A stretch of 18,854 nucleotides of DNA from Larix sibirica (taxonomy: Eukaryota; Streptophyta; Pinopsida; Pinales; Pinaceae), in contig NWUY0300071009.1 in the NCBI GenBank assembly GCA_004151065.3, forward strand, positions 1 to 18,854. Reading direction: 5' to 3'. Under the pieces are notes generated by a model. It was not told the origin of the DNA. It was given only the letters and a program-made list of their open reading frames with translations, and searched no databases. Made by a program: the position numbers and the translations under genes. This document shows, piece by piece, positions 18,101-18,854 of this stretch. Position 1 is the first letter of the stretch; the number at the start of each line of letters is the position of its first letter.

Positions 18101-18854
18101 AGACAACAATTACTATCCTGAAATTTAATATGTACACAGTTTGAGTAAAATATTTCTTACTTCTTTAAGATATATTTATCTTTTGCCATAAGGATCATGG
18201 AATTTATCTGTGGTATTAAAAGTAAGATATATTTATCTTTTGCAATAAGGATCATGAAATTTATTTGTGGTATTACTTTTTTTTACTTAGTATCATTGTA
18301 TGGTAAGATCAAATTTCTTCTCAAGTGAAAACATTTTTTATTAAAAAAAATAATTAGTTGTTATTTATATTGATGGTAATAAGTTTTTTTGTTTTATTAG
18401 TTTTACTTTATAGTTAAGATAATGAGGAAGATAGATTCATTTTAATTTTAATTTTAGTGGAGAAGGATCAAATACTTTGAAGTGTAAAGATGAGATATTT
18501 CTAAATGTAAACTTTGCATTTCAAGAAATTTGATCCCACAGGAGTTTGTGAAGATTTGATCCCCAAAGTTAATAAAAATATACTATAGTATTTAATCATA
18601 ATGAATTTTATTATTTCATATTATTCTTTAAAATGAAAATAAAATATGATAATAAATCTAATAATTTATTTCTTGTTTCAAAAACTTTATTTAACTAATA
18701 ACTTAGATTTACCTATATATTTTATTTAATTTTTTTAGTTTTAATTATTTATAATATTAAATATCATGTATTTATAAATTCCACTTTAAACATTAAATTA
18801 CATTTCTCTCTCATATAAATCATAATTAAATTATATAAACAAAATAAATATTAA
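18101..18854. other. AT-rich downstream flank
   Basis: No ORF or RNA-like structure is visible. There is one 57-bp tandem duplication, then increasingly AT-rich sequence to the window end. No NB-ARC motifs (GxGGxGKTT, kinase-2, GLPL) appear in any plus-strand frame I read. Confidence 0.6.
18166..18279. repeat. 57-bp tandem duplication
   Basis: TAAGATATATTTATCTTTTG followed by C/CAATAAGGATCATG and TTTAT.TGTGGTATTA occurs at 18166 and again at 18223, with few differences. Confidence 0.9.

Overview
The window looks like nuclear DNA from a land plant, most likely a gymnosperm (conifer-type). It is AT-rich with very low gene density. It holds decayed plant retrotransposon and transposase fragments, several unrelated tandem-repeat families, and one gene with a plant TIR domain whose TIR exon ends at a GT-AG intron at a position usual for plant TIR-NBS-LRR (TNL) genes. 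The gymnosperm assignment is inference from this style and from the wording of the TIR linker, not from a diagnostic marker. Two unresolved bases (4956 and 8086) show that this is draft assembly.

Layout. 1-299: trinucleotide microsatellite. 300-2245: tandem satellite of about 356 bp, roughly 5.5 copies. 2246-4109: unassigned DNA with a 58-bp duplication and a 38-bp minisatellite. 4110-5220 (minus strand): a decayed DNA-transposase-like gene with its C-terminal part present twice. 5232-6604 and 11962-13072: two diverged direct copies of one non-coding segment. Between them lie a minus-strand Copia gag-pol relic (about 7714-8263), a perfect 53-bp duplication, a tRNA-derived SINE-like relic, and the 5' end of another minus-strand LTR retrotransposon (gag-like frame, primer-binding site, one LTR; 10416-11672). 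13083-13700: a less AT-rich island with a cluster of four hairpins and one unrecognised 114-residue ORF. 14698-15592: degenerate 56-bp minisatellite. 16272-16800: dense palindromic short repeats. 16967-17964: the TIR gene. 17965-18854: AT-rich flank.

The TIR gene is the only feature I would call a plausible living gene. Spliced, it gives a 193-residue protein with a complete TIR domain, including the expected catalytic glutamate. It stops about 33 residues into exon 2, and no NB-ARC or LRR sequence follows within the window. It is therefore either a TIR-only immune protein or the truncated head of a former TNL. Everything else is repeats or relics; no pathway or operon-like cooperation is visible. 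The most unusual structures are the palindrome-rich repeat block immediately upstream of the TIR gene, the C-middle-C arrangement of the transposase relic, and the hairpin cluster at 13431-13616.
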